From JAVBSC01 sp031547305 (GTDB taxonomy: Bacteria > Desulfobacterota > Desulfovibrionia > Desulfovibrionales > Desulfovibrionaceae): a stretch of DNA of 31,811 nucleotides. Numbering within the stretch: position 1 is the stretch's first letter; each line of letters opens with the position of its first letter. Shown in pieces: positions 7,707-15,922 of this stretch. The DNA lies in NCBI GenBank assembly GCA_031547305.1, contig JAVBSC010000098.1, positions 1 to 31,811 of the forward strand, in the 5' to 3' direction. The notes beneath the pieces are model-generated. The model searched no databases. It saw nothing but the letters and a program-made list of their open reading frames with translations, and was not told where the DNA came from. A program made the position numbers and the translations under genes.

Positions 7707-8654
7707 TTATTCCCCGACGATCTTTTCTCTGGCGTCCGGGGTGACGGACTTTTGCTGGATGATCTTGCTGCCTGGCGGAACGTCGTGGGTGAGCCAGACG
7801 TTGCCGCCTATGACGCTGCCCGCGCCTATGGTCACGCGACCCAAGATGGTGGCCCCTGAGTAAACGATCACACGATCTTCCAGAATTGGGTGCCGGGGCA
7901 GGCCTTTAATCAGGGTGCCGTCCTGCTCCTTTGGGAAGGACATGGCCCCAAGGGTCACGCCCTGGTACAGGCGGCAGTGCGCGCCGATGACGCTGGTTTC
8001 GCCTATGACCACGCCACTGCCGTGGTCGATGAAAAAATTTTCCCCGATTTGCGCGCCGGGGTGGATGTCTATTCCGGTGGCGGAATGGGCCATTTCACTG
8101 ATGATGCGCGGAATGAGCGGCACTTTCAGCTTATACAGCTCGTGGGCGATGCGGTGGTTGGTCATGGCCAGAATGGACGGGTAACAGAAGATAGTCTCGC
8201 CGGGGCTTTTGGCGGCCGGGTCGCCCTCATAGGCGGCCTGCACGTCGCCGGCCAGCATCCGGCGGATTTCCGGCAGGACTGCTATGAATTTGAGGCTCAA
8301 CTCCTTGGCCTGGGAATCGCAGTCCACGCATTCCAGGGCGCTCTCCGCGCAGGTAAAACAGGAACCGCGGCGGATCTGCTCGGCCCGCAGGTGGTAAATG
8401 CTGTCGATATTCGCGGCCAGATGGTAGCGCATGGACTCCAGAACCACCTGGGAGGCCCCGTAAAATCCGGGAAAAAAAACCGCCCGCAAACGGCTCATCA
8501 ATTCCTGAAGCGCCTCCAGCGAGGGCATGGGCGCATCGTGCACCGGCCGGTGCAACACGGACTGATAGGAAGCCGGCTCGCACAAGGAGTCGACCACCTT
8601 GTCCAGTGCCTTGAACCCATTGGATTTTCTGGGAAGATCAATTTTTTTGGCCAT
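7707..8654 (-). CDS. cysE: Serine O-acetyltransferase (CysE/EpsC type) with a two-CxxC insertion
   Basis: A 315-residue cytosolic enzyme that acetylates L-serine with acetyl-CoA, the first step of cysteine synthesis. The C-terminal half is a left-handed beta-helix with ATGIDIHPGAQIGE (192-205) and the catalytic histidine H211 in DHGSGVVIGE. It is longer than the E. coli enzyme (273 residues) and resembles the longer EpsC-type forms. The helical N-terminal part holds C99-x2-C102 and C109-x2-C112, a possible metal or Fe-S site not expected in the E. coli enzyme. The ATG at 8654 (MAKKIDLPRK) was chosen because upstream codons run through repeat DNA. A GGGA lies about 12 nt upstream. The gene follows purL on the same strand after a 131-bp spacer carrying a repeat element. 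Confidence 0.9.
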   Translation of the reverse strand: MAKKIDLPRKSNGFKALDKVVDSLCEPASYQSVLHRPVHDAPMPSLEALQELMSRLRAVFFPGFYGASQVVLESMRYHLAANIDSIYHLRAEQIRRGSCFTCAESALECVDCDSQAKELSLKFIAVLPEIRRMLAGDVQAAYEGDPAAKSPGETIFCYPSILAMTNHRIAHELYKLKVPLIPRIISEMAHSATGIDIHPGAQIGENFFIDHGSGVVIGETSVIGAHCRLYQGVTLGAMSFPKEQDGTLIKGLPRHPILEDRVIVYSGATILGRVTIGAGSVIGGNVWLTHDVPPGSKIIQQKSVTPDAREKIVGE

Positions 8655-8664
8655 ACTAAAGCAA

Positions 8665-8706
8665 TTCCCTTTTAAAACGCGCCTCCCGTCGTTTACGGCG
8701 GGCAAG
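8665..8706 (-). repeat. Composite intergenic repeat, core copy 1 (upstream of cysE)
   Basis: Read on the minus strand this is a copy of the roughly 42-nt core seen in five spacers of the window: it begins CTTGCCCGCCGTAAACGACG and ends in GCGTTTTAAAAGGGAA. It ends about 10 nt before the cysE start, so the repeat also supplies the cysE ribosome-binding region. A matching copy on the minus strand lies at 28044-28085. Confidence 0.7.
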
Positions 8707-8726
8707 GCCAGCCGCTCCTCATGGGC

Positions 8727-8743
8727 GCGGAGCCATGCTCCGC
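8727..8743. repeat. Short perfect hairpin beside repeat copy 1
   Basis: GCGGAGC-CAT-GCTCCGC, a 7-bp stem with a 3-nt loop, in the purL-cysE spacer. Surrounding sequence (about 8711-8775) resembles 28123-28203 next to core copy 4, including the CATGGGCG and TTTCA-ACTTGA segments. Confidence 0.7.
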
Positions 8744-8785
8744 AGATCTCCAATGGAGCCTTTCACACTTGAGATACTCTATCCC

Positions 8786-11767
8786 CTACCAGTCCAGAGT
8801 CCCCTTGAACGCCTCGGCCAGGGCTTCCACAGGCTCAAAAAACACCGGCTTGCCGTCCAGCAGCACGCACAAATCCGCGCCATCCACAACCTGCCCCAGG
8901 CAAACGCAATCCTGGCTCTTGAACAAGTCCTCAAGGGCCGGCGCGTTCTCCGGAGAAACCGTGACCAGCAGCCGGCTGGCGCTCTCCGCATACAAAAGCT
9001 CCAGCGCGCCCAGATCGCCTACTCGCGGCATAAGCCCAAGGTCCACCAGCGCGCCCAACCGGCCGCCGATGGCCATTTCCGCCAGGGCCACGGCCAGGCC
9101 GCCGTCGGACAAATCATGGCAGGCGCTGACCAGGCCGGCCTGAATAGCCTTGTACAGAGCCGCATACCGCTCCCTGGCGCTCAAAGCGTCCACCTGCGGC
9201 ACTTCCCCGCCGGCCAGGCCCAACTCGGCAAACAGCTCGCTGCCGCCCAACTCCCGCGCGGTCCGGCCAAGAAGGTAGATCTTGTCGCCGGGCCGCTTGA
9301 AGTCGGAACTCACGGCCTTGGCCGCGTCCGGCATATAGCCGAGCACGGAAAACAACAGGGTGGGGGGGATGGATATTTTGACCCCGCCGCCGCTATAGTC
9401 GTTTTTCATGGAATCCTTGCCGGAGACGCAGGGCAGGCCGTAAGCCAGGCAGAACTGGGCCAGGGCCTTGTTGGAACGCACCAGTTGGGCCAGCTTGTAG
9501 TGGCCGTCCGGAGTTTTTTCCGACTGCACCGGGTCGCACCAGCAAAAGTTGTCCACGCCGGCAAGGCGGGCCGGATCGGCGCCAACGGCCACGGCGTTGC
9601 GCACAGCCTCGTCAATGGCGTTGGCGGTCATCCAGTAGGTGTCGAAGTCGCTGTACTTGGGGCAGATGCCATGGGAAAGCACCAGGGCTTCAGGGCGGTC
9701 CAGCAAGGGGCGCATGACCGCCGCGTCAGCCGGGCCGTCCCGCAAAACCCCGGTTAGGGGCTTTATTACGCTGCCGCCCTTGACCTCGTGGTCATATTGG
9801 CGAATCAGGTACTCTTTGCTGCAAATATTCAGGCGGCCGAGCATTTTTTTGAGCAGCCCACCCTGATCCGCCTGGGGCGGGACGGCCGGGGCCGGTTCCT
9901 GAAGCGGCTTCTCCCAGACGGCCTTCAGACGCATCTGGGGCACGCCGTTGTGCAGGAAGTCCATGTCCAGCCAGGTTACCGACTTTTCTCCGTAAGTGAC
10001 CGCGAAGTAGCCGGAATCCGTGAATTCGCCCAGGTTGGCGGCTTCCACATCCATTTGCCCCGCCAGATCCATGAAGGCGGCCAGATGCTGTTGCGGCACG
10101 GCCAGAGTCATGCGCTCCTGAGCCTCGGAAATGAGGATTTCCCAAGGGTTCAGGCCGTCGTACTTCAAGGGGGCGCGGGCCAGGTCCAGGCGACACCCGC
10201 CGGTATCCTGGGCCATTTCTCCCACGGAGGAGGACAGCCCGCCGGCGCCGTTGTCCGTAATGGCGTTGTACAGGCCCTTATCTCTGGCGGCCCGGATAAA
10301 GTCGTAAAGTTTGCGTTGGGTTATCGGATCCCCGATCTGCACGGCCGTGGCCGGAGAGCCTTCGTGCAACTCTTCGGAGGAAAAGGTCGCGCCGTGGATG
10401 CCGTCCTTGCCGATACGCCCGCCGGCCATGACAATGGCGTCGCCCGGCCGGGCCTGCTTTACGTAGCCGGGCCGGCCGGCCACCACGCGGGGAATCATGC
10501 CTATGGTGCCGCAAAAGACCAGAGGCTTGCCCAGATAGCGCTTGTCAAAAACCAGGGAGCCGTTGACCGTGGGGATGCCGGACTTGTTGCCGCCGTGCTC
10601 CACGCCTTCGCGCACGCCTTCCATGACCCGGCGCGGGTGAAGCAGCCGGGGCGGCAAAGGACCTTCGTGAAAAGGCGAGGCAAAGCAGAAAACATCGGTA
10701 TTGCAGACCATGTCCGCACCCAGGCCGGTGCCCATGGGGTCGCGGTTGACGCCGACTATGCCGGTGAGCGCCCCGCCGTAGGGGTCCAAAGCGGAGGGAC
10801 TGTTATGGGTTTCCACCTTGATGCACAAATCATGGCTGTCGTTAAAGGCCACCACTCCGGCATTATCCGTGAACACGGAGCGGCAGAAATCCGCCTCGCC
10901 CATGTTCCGGCGCAACAGTTTTGTGCTGCCCTGGATGCAGGTTTTGTACAGGCTGTTGATTTGCTCGCGCCGACCGGTCCGGGCGTCCTCATAGTCGATG
11001 CTGGCGGAAAAAATCTTGTGCTTGCAGTGCTCGGACCAAGTCTGGGCCAGCACTTCCAGTTCCGCGTCCGTGGGATTTTTGTCCAGGCCGGCTTCAAGGC
11101 GGGCCTGTTGCCGGGCCGGATCCGCATAATAGGTCTTGATGCGGAGCATTTCCTCCAGTGACAGGGCCAGGGTATTGGCCCGGCTGAATTCCATAAGCGC
11201 GGAATCTTCCATGCCGAGGATGTCGATGATCGCCACGCGGTCGCCGGCTTCGCCCAGCACTTTGGCCGCCCTGGGGGGGAAGCCGGGATTTTGAGTCCAT
11301 TCCGGACCGCTTTTTATTTCAAAACGCTGAATAAGTTCGTTGGCGAAAAGATCTCTGGCCGCGCGCTCCACGTCCGCCCGCTCCAGCTTGCCGTAAAAAT
11401 GGTACTGCACGCCGGTGTATACGGCCACCGGCGCTGTTCTGGCCAGGCCCAGGGCCAGAACCAGGGTTTCTCTGGCCGTGCGGCCTTCGTTATCGGTTAC
11501 GCCGGGCCGGAAGGACACTTCCAGCACCCAGTCCGCGCCCAGATCCCAGGGCGCCAGGCTGGCTTCCTGCAAAACCGGGTCATGCAGGATCGCCTGGTCC
11601 AGCACCAGGCGGCAATCTGCCGCTTCCAGCCCGTCAACGGTAAAAACCCTTATCCGGCGGGCCTCCCTTACGGTAAGTCCCAAAAAATCGTGCAGCCGGG
11701 CCGCGCTCTCGCGGCCCAAAGAATCTATGAGACCCGGCCGGGGCCGGACTTCAATGCGTTGAAGCAT
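8786..11767 (-). CDS. purL: Phosphoribosylformylglycinamidine synthase, PurS-PurL fusion without a glutaminase domain
   Basis: A 993-residue cytosolic enzyme of purine synthesis that converts FGAR to FGAM using ATP and ammonia supplied by a glutaminase. The first 165 or so residues look like two PurS-like units (RIEVRPRPGLIDSLG and VLEVSFRPGVTDNEGRTA begin them). The FGAM synthase body follows, with WSEHCKHK, the active-site KVETHNSPSALDPYGGA stretch and a second half with CVSGKDSMKND and SDGGLAVALAEM. It stops without the PurQ amidotransferase domain present in the 1295-residue E. coli protein, so a separate PurQ is expected elsewhere. The start was set at 11767: the earlier ATG at 11773 abuts the AAGGAG, while the second is 6 nt from it. 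It begins 13 bp after the HDOD gene. Confidence 0.93.
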   Translation of the reverse strand: MLQRIEVRPRPGLIDSLGRESAARLHDFLGLTVREARRIRVFTVDGLEAADCRLVLDQAILHDPVLQEASLAPWDLGADWVLEVSFRPGVTDNEGRTARETLVLALGLARTAPVAVYTGVQYHFYGKLERADVERAARDLFANELIQRFEIKSGPEWTQNPGFPPRAAKVLGEAGDRVAIIDILGMEDSALMEFSRANTLALSLEEMLRIKTYYADPARQQARLEAGLDKNPTDAELEVLAQTWSEHCKHKIFSASIDYEDARTGRREQINSLYKTCIQGSTKLLRRNMGEADFCRSVFTDNAGVVAFNDSHDLCIKVETHNSPSALDPYGGALTGIVGVNRDPMGTGLGADMVCNTDVFCFASPFHEGPLPPRLLHPRRVMEGVREGVEHGGNKSGIPTVNGSLVFDKRYLGKPLVFCGTIGMIPRVVAGRPGYVKQARPGDAIVMAGGRIGKDGIHGATFSSEELHEGSPATAVQIGDPITQRKLYDFIRAARDKGLYNAITDNGAGGLSSSVGEMAQDTGGCRLDLARAPLKYDGLNPWEILISEAQERMTLAVPQQHLAAFMDLAGQMDVEAANLGEFTDSGYFAVTYGEKSVTWLDMDFLHNGVPQMRLKAVWEKPLQEPAPAVPPQADQGGLLKKMLGRLNICSKEYLIRQYDHEVKGGSVIKPLTGVLRDGPADAAVMRPLLDRPEALVLSHGICPKYSDFDTYWMTANAIDEAVRNAVAVGADPARLAGVDNFCWCDPVQSEKTPDGHYKLAQLVRSNKALAQFCLAYGLPCVSGKDSMKNDYSGGGVKISIPPTLLFSVLGYMPDAAKAVSSDFKRPGDKIYLLGRTARELGGSELFAELGLAGGEVPQVDALSARERYAALYKAIQAGLVSACHDLSDGGLAVALAEMAIGGRLGALVDLGLMPRVGDLGALELLYAESASRLLVTVSPENAPALEDLFKSQDCVCLGQVVDGADLCVLLDGKPVFFEPVEALAEAFKGTLDW

Positions 11768-11780
11768 CAGCATCTCCTTG

Positions 11781-13850
11781 TCAGAAACAGACCTTCAGGG
11801 CGGTCAGATTGCCTTTCAGATCCCTGGTTTTGTCAAGTATGGCCCAGGAAAGGGATACAGGCGGCAACGGCGGCTCGTGCCGGGAAAAAGCCCTGTAAAG
11901 ACTTGCGCAGCTTCGCTTCAGCGTTTCTTCATCCGCCTTAGGGAATAGAATCGCGAAAGAAGACGAGCCGTAGCGGCACACTCTGACATCTTCGGTTTTG
12001 AGGGCTTCCGCCAGAACTTTACCCGTGGTGAGCAACAGGGCGCTGACCATCCGGGGCCCCGCCGCGTCGGTCAATTGCTTGAAGGACGGGATGCGGCAAA
12101 CGACAAATCCGGACGCATCGGCGGGGGCGGATTCGTGAAGCGATCTGGCCAGGCTTTCCATAAAGAAATCGTGCGTGTACAGCCCGGTCAGTTCATCTCT
12201 GGCCTCAGCCGGGTCGGAAACTTCCTCCGGCGTGTTTTTGTCGGCAAGCTCCGCGGCGAACAGGATAAAGGAACGCATGTCTCCGGTCAGACGCCGGATG
12301 GTAAAATCATGGTCCGTGCCCGCCTGGATGCTCAGGCGGCAGGTAAAGGACTCCAAGTCCGCGGCCAGGTTTTCCGCCAGCTCATCCTGATGCGCCCTGG
12401 AGGCGGTCAATGATTTGAGGGGCAGACGTTGCGGCAGCGTGCCAAAGCCGAAGCACTGCAAAAAGGAGGCGTTGGCGTCGCGCAACAAGCCGCTCTGTTC
12501 AACCAGGGCCACCGGCAGAGGGAGAGCCCGGAACACGGCCGAGCGCCGCTCCAGAGGCACCTGATCCGAATAGTACTCGGCCAGAGCCAGGCTGAAAAAA
12601 TGCCCGAACAGTGGCAGTTTGTCCCGCCCTTCTTCGCCCCAATGCTGCTTGGGCAGGCGCAACTGCCCCCAATGCGCGTCTCTGGCCGCCAGATCCAAAC
12701 TGATCAGTCCCGGAGACCAGGGCAGACCGTCCAATTGTCCGCGGGCCGATGGAAAGTTTGGCGGGTTTTCCATACCGGCTTTGTAAAAATCGTACTCTTC
12801 CCCATCCGGGGAACGCAAGGCCAGTTCAAAACGGGTGATGTTCCACTGGTAGCGCAGGTAGCGGTGCAAGGATTTTAATATGCCGGCCAGCCCACCGGGG
12901 GAATTTTTTATATCCATGCTCATGAAATACATGTTCTGCAGCACATCCAGGGAATGCTCGTAGAATCTGGTGTTCACCGGACCTTCCTGAATACCCAGTT
13001 GGGTGAGCAAAAAAGCGAAGCGCCCGGCGCAGACGCCGCGAATATGCTCGACCTGTCCCGGGGGCAGGCCAAGCATGGCGGCGATGGACATTTCAAAGGC
13101 CACCAGTTTGGCCGGCTCTTCCAGATTGCCGTGCATAAACTCAGCCCAGCGGGTAGCCATGATGATGCACTTGGTAAGCATCTGGTATTTATCCAGATTG
13201 TCAAGGTCATGATGGTGCTGGACCATTTCCACAAAATACTGAGGCATGCCCCAGCAGGTAAAAACATCCGCTGACAAATCCGGATGGGTTACGCCCCAGT
13301 ATTCTTTTTCCCGCTGGAACTGCCCTTCCGCCGGCATAAAGGCCACTTTGCTGTTGCGGATAAAGTCCGGTTCGTTGCCGCCGGCGTAGGTAAGCAACAG
13401 GGAAACGTCCTTCAGAAGCGCGGCCACGTAGGCGTCTGTAGCGCGTTGCGGCTCCAGGCGCAACGCCAGTTCCTCAGCCGCCAGGGCGGACCACACGGTC
13501 AGGCGCCAATCCGCGCACAATGACTCCATGGGCCTTTTCATGACCATGCGCAGCTGTTTTTGCAGGGCCAGGGAAATAACCAGCTTGAAAACTTCGCGCG
13601 AGCCCAGGACTATGACCGCACGATTGATGTCGGTTATTTTTCCGTCAAAGTGGTAAGCCGGGGAATTGACCAGGTTCAGGGTGCTGCCGGCCAGCACCGG
13701 ATCCATGGCCAGATAACGGCTGATCATGCTGAAGTCCGGAGTGGGATCGATCAGGGACTGGATAAGGTTTACCAGTACCGGAGAAAATACCAGGTGCAGG
13801 GTTTTGTCAAAAATCGTTTCCGCCAGGGTGCCGGGGGGGGTCTGGGTCAT
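11781..13850 (-). CDS. HDOD-PAS-degenerate GGDEF signalling protein
   Basis: A 689-residue cytosolic regulatory protein. An HDOD domain occupies about 15-220 (SRYLAMDPVLAGSTLNLVNSPAY; INRAVIVLGSREVFKLVISLAL). A middle region ends in a PAS-like domain (about 440-545, FRALPLPVALVEQSGLLRDANA). A GGDEF-type domain follows from about 560 (DELTGLYTHDFFMESLARSL). The signature GGDEF is replaced by GSSSF (628-632), so diguanylate cyclase activity is very unlikely and the domain is probably a sensor or scaffold. A tract of eight C on the coding strand spans codons 4-6 in the current in-frame state. The start ATG at 13850 follows the isoprenoid gene by 12 bp, and purL starts 13 bp downstream, so it sits inside an operon. 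Its role is unknown. Confidence 0.87.
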   Translation of the reverse strand: MTQTPPGTLAETIFDKTLHLVFSPVLVNLIQSLIDPTPDFSMISRYLAMDPVLAGSTLNLVNSPAYHFDGKITDINRAVIVLGSREVFKLVISLALQKQLRMVMKRPMESLCADWRLTVWSALAAEELALRLEPQRATDAYVAALLKDVSLLLTYAGGNEPDFIRNSKVAFMPAEGQFQREKEYWGVTHPDLSADVFTCWGMPQYFVEMVQHHHDLDNLDKYQMLTKCIIMATRWAEFMHGNLEEPAKLVAFEMSIAAMLGLPPGQVEHIRGVCAGRFAFLLTQLGIQEGPVNTRFYEHSLDVLQNMYFMSMDIKNSPGGLAGILKSLHRYLRYQWNITRFELALRSPDGEEYDFYKAGMENPPNFPSARGQLDGLPWSPGLISLDLAARDAHWGQLRLPKQHWGEEGRDKLPLFGHFFSLALAEYYSDQVPLERRSAVFRALPLPVALVEQSGLLRDANASFLQCFGFGTLPQRLPLKSLTASRAHQDELAENLAADLESFTCRLSIQAGTDHDFTIRRLTGDMRSFILFAAELADKNTPEEVSDPAEARDELTGLYTHDFFMESLARSLHESAPADASGFVVCRIPSFKQLTDAAGPRMVSALLLTTGKVLAEALKTEDVRVCRYGSSSFAILFPKADEETLKRSCASLYRAFSRHEPPLPPVSLSWAILDKTRDLKGNLTALKVCF

Positions 13851-13862
13851 GGCAAAAAGACC

Positions 13863-14828
13863 TTAGTGGTTGCGAGTTTGCAGATATTCAGCCAAAGTCG
13901 CCAAAAGTTCAAGCTCCGGATTTTTTGGAACAATGGCCAGGGCGGCCAGGGCTTTGCGGAAGTGTTCCCCGGCCAGGGCTCTGGTGCGGCCCAGGCAATC
14001 CAGCGCGCGCATCCGTTCGATGATCTGTTTGATATCCTGATCCGAAAAGCCGCCTTTGCTGAAGGAATCGGCAAAGGACGCCCGTTCGTCCGGGTTCAGG
14101 GACTCCGTATAAAAGCGCACCGGCGGGGTAAGCTTGCCTTCCCGCAGATCCCCGCCCAGGGGTTTGCCGGTTTCCTGGCCGAAGGAAAAATCCAGGGCGT
14201 CGTCCACCAGTTGGAAAGCAATACCCAATTCCTGCCCGAATTCAGCCATGGCGCTGACCTGCTCCCTGGGCGCGCCGGCATACAGGGCGCCAAACTCGCA
14301 GGCGCAACGGATCACCCAGGCGGTTTTGCCGACAATGATATCCAGATAGGTGGAATAATCCACATCCAGCTTGCGCAGGCAGTTTATTTCCGCGATCTGC
14401 CCGGCCGCTGTGCGCATGGCCGCCTGAGCGAACAACGCGGTGATGTCCGGACGGCCAAGCCCGGCCACCATGTTTACGGAAGCGGCCAGGAGGGCATCGC
14501 CGGACAGGATGGTGCGCGAAAGGCCGAAAATGGTGTGCGCGGAAGCCGCCCCGCGCCGCAAGTCCGCGTCATCCAGGATATCGTCGTGCAAAAGCGAGGC
14601 GGCGTGAAAAAATTCAATGGCGCAGCCCATGGTGTACAGGGCTTCGTTGTTGCAGCCAAAGGCGCGGCCGCACAAAAGCGTGAGCATGGGCCGCAGACGC
14701 TTGCCGCCGGCTTCCAGCACATAGCCGGCCACAGGCCGCACCGTGGCGTCCAACTCGGCCGCGTGGCCGGCCAGACACTCATTGATGCGGGCTTGTTCAT
14801 CAGCAAGGTTTTTTACAAAGTATTCCAT
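13863..14828 (-). CDS. Trans-polyprenyl diphosphate synthase, probably for the menaquinone side chain
   Basis: A 321-residue prenyltransferase that extends isoprenyl diphosphates with isopentenyl diphosphate. The first aspartate-rich motif is DDILD (82-86), followed by LRRG, and the second is DDALD (209-213). GGKRLRPML (41-49) and KPLGGDL (222-228) fit the family. Chain length is set by residues before the first motif and cannot be judged safely, but the gene lies 14 bp after ubiE, which points to menaquinone tail synthesis rather than farnesyl diphosphate production. The start at 14828 (MEYFVKNL) was chosen because the longer frame runs into the end of ubiE and a GGTGA lies just upstream. 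Confidence 0.9.
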   Translation of the reverse strand: MEYFVKNLADEQARINECLAGHAAELDATVRPVAGYVLEAGGKRLRPMLTLLCGRAFGCNNEALYTMGCAIEFFHAASLLHDDILDDADLRRGAASAHTIFGLSRTILSGDALLAASVNMVAGLGRPDITALFAQAAMRTAAGQIAEINCLRKLDVDYSTYLDIIVGKTAWVIRCACEFGALYAGAPREQVSAMAEFGQELGIAFQLVDDALDFSFGQETGKPLGGDLREGKLTPPVRFYTESLNPDERASFADSFSKGGFSDQDIKQIIERMRALDCLGRTRALAGEHFRKALAALAIVPKNPELELLATLAEYLQTRNH

Positions 14829-14842
14829 AAGTTCACCAGGTA

Positions 14843-15562
14843 TCACTTGACCGCGCAATGCAGGTACACGGCGCCGGAACAAAGCTTTTCGTATTCCACG
14901 CCGGAAAAACCGGCGGCGCGCATCTCGTCGGCCAGCTCCCCGGCCGGCGGAAAAGCGCGGATGCTGCTGGCCAGGTAGCCGTAAGCGCCGCCGTCGCCGG
15001 AAAAAATCCGTCCCAACAGGGGCAGGGCATAGTCCAGGTACAGGTCATACAAGCCGAACCAAATTTTTTTATGCCCGCCGCCAAATTCCAGCACACACAG
15101 ACGTCCACCCGGCCTGAGCGCGCGGTAGGCTTCCGCGAGGGCGGCGGACCTGGGCCGCATGTTCCGCAGCCCGAAGGCCACGGTTATACAATCCAGCCCG
15201 GCGTCCCTGAACGGCAGAGCCAGGGCGTCGGCTGTAAGCGGGTTGATATGGAGCACGCGCCCCGCGCCGTTTTTCACTATTTTGGGCAGGCCGCGGCGCA
15301 GCATTGGCAGGCACAAATCCGCAGCCAGCACTCGGGCGGCCGGGTAGGCCCGGCTGAGCCCTATGGCCACGTCAAATGTGCCGGTGGCCAGATCCAAAAT
15401 CAGGGAACCGGGGGCAAATCCGGCCGCGCGCACCAAGCGGCGGCGCCATAAAAAATCCAGCCCGCCGCTGAGCAGATGATTCAAAAAATCATAGCGCCCG
15501 GCAATACGGGCGAACATGCCCGAAACTTCGCGGCCGTGAACTTCCGGCGAAAAACCGCTCAT
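14843..15562 (-). CDS. ubiE: Demethylmenaquinone methyltransferase (UbiE/MenG)
   Basis: A 239-residue SAM-dependent C-methyltransferase that performs the last step of menaquinone synthesis. The family signature FARIAGRYDFLNHLLSGGLD lies at 17-36, the SAM-binding motif I is LILDLATGTFDVAIGL (54-69, with F in place of the usual second G of GTGD), and FGLRNM with an RALRPGGRLCVLEFG strand follows. Sulfate reducers use menaquinone, not ubiquinone, so the demethylmenaquinone reaction is the expected one. The ATG at 15562 is 10 bp after the stop of the 65-residue gene. The longer frame starting at 15613 would overlap that gene. Confidence 0.93.
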   Translation of the reverse strand: MSGFSPEVHGREVSGMFARIAGRYDFLNHLLSGGLDFLWRRRLVRAAGFAPGSLILDLATGTFDVAIGLSRAYPAARVLAADLCLPMLRRGLPKIVKNGAGRVLHINPLTADALALPFRDAGLDCITVAFGLRNMRPRSAALAEAYRALRPGGRLCVLEFGGGHKKIWFGLYDLYLDYALPLLGRIFSGDGGAYGYLASSIRAFPPAGELADEMRAAGFSGVEYEKLCSGAVYLHCAVK

Positions 15563-15572
15563 CGTCCGGCGC

Positions 15573-15770
15573 CTATTGCAGTCCGGTTTCGGTTCTGATG
15601 GTTTGCAGCACAACCTTGTACACGGCCGGAAAAACCTCGGAAAAATTGGCTGGAGAAATCCGCCCGGTTTCTATGAATTTGACCAGAATTTCTTTGCTGG
15701 CCTGCAAGGCGTCTTTTTGCAGCTTATAATCAAGGGACGGCGTTTTGGCGTCCCTGGCCGGCTTTTCCAT
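15573..15770 (-). CDS. Small protein of unknown function upstream of ubiE
   Basis: A 65-residue soluble protein starting MEKPARDAKTPSLDYKLQKD. The ATG at 15770 was chosen because GGAG lies 6 nt upstream; a longer frame to 15824 would start inside a terminator. It is rich in charged residues and probably helical (LQKDALQASKEILVKFIETG), with no signal peptide, membrane segment, cysteine or known motif. It is 10 bp upstream of ubiE and leads the ubiE-prenyl synthase-HDOD-purL run, so it is probably expressed with it. I do not recognise a family. Confidence 0.7.
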   Translation of the reverse strand: MEKPARDAKTPSLDYKLQKDALQASKEILVKFIETGRISPANFSEVFPAVYKVVLQTIRTETGLQ

Positions 15771-15784
15771 TGCAACTCCGCGGT

Positions 15785-15844
15785 AAAAATTAAAAACCCG
15801 TCCTGGGGAATGGCCCCGAGCCACAATGCCGGACGCCGGACGGG
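15785..15844 (-). terminator. Rho-independent terminator of the DLDxLLAE-repeat gene
   Basis: On the minus strand CCCGTCC (15844-15838) pairs with GGACGGG (15803-15797) around a nested GGGG/CCCC hairpin, followed by TTTTTAATTTTT. It lies 79 bp after the stop at 15923 and just before the ribosome-binding site of the next gene, so it separates two transcription units or acts as a leader attenuator. Confidence 0.75.
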
Positions 15845-15922
15845 AAAAGGAGAAGCCGCTTAACCACTGCCTTTTTTTACTGAAATATCACCCGCCGGCC
15901 GTTTAGTCGATAGGCCATACAA

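Noticed and set aside
8655..8753. 33-residue N-terminal extension of the serine acetyltransferase
   Set aside because: The extension is encoded by the intergenic repeat element and has no family similarity; the ATG at 8654 gives a normal N terminus.
9788..14978. Open frames of 457 and 472 codons opposite purL and the HDOD/prenyl synthase genes
   Set aside because: Same shadow effect; they cross gene boundaries on the other strand and lack recognisable domains or ribosome-binding sites.
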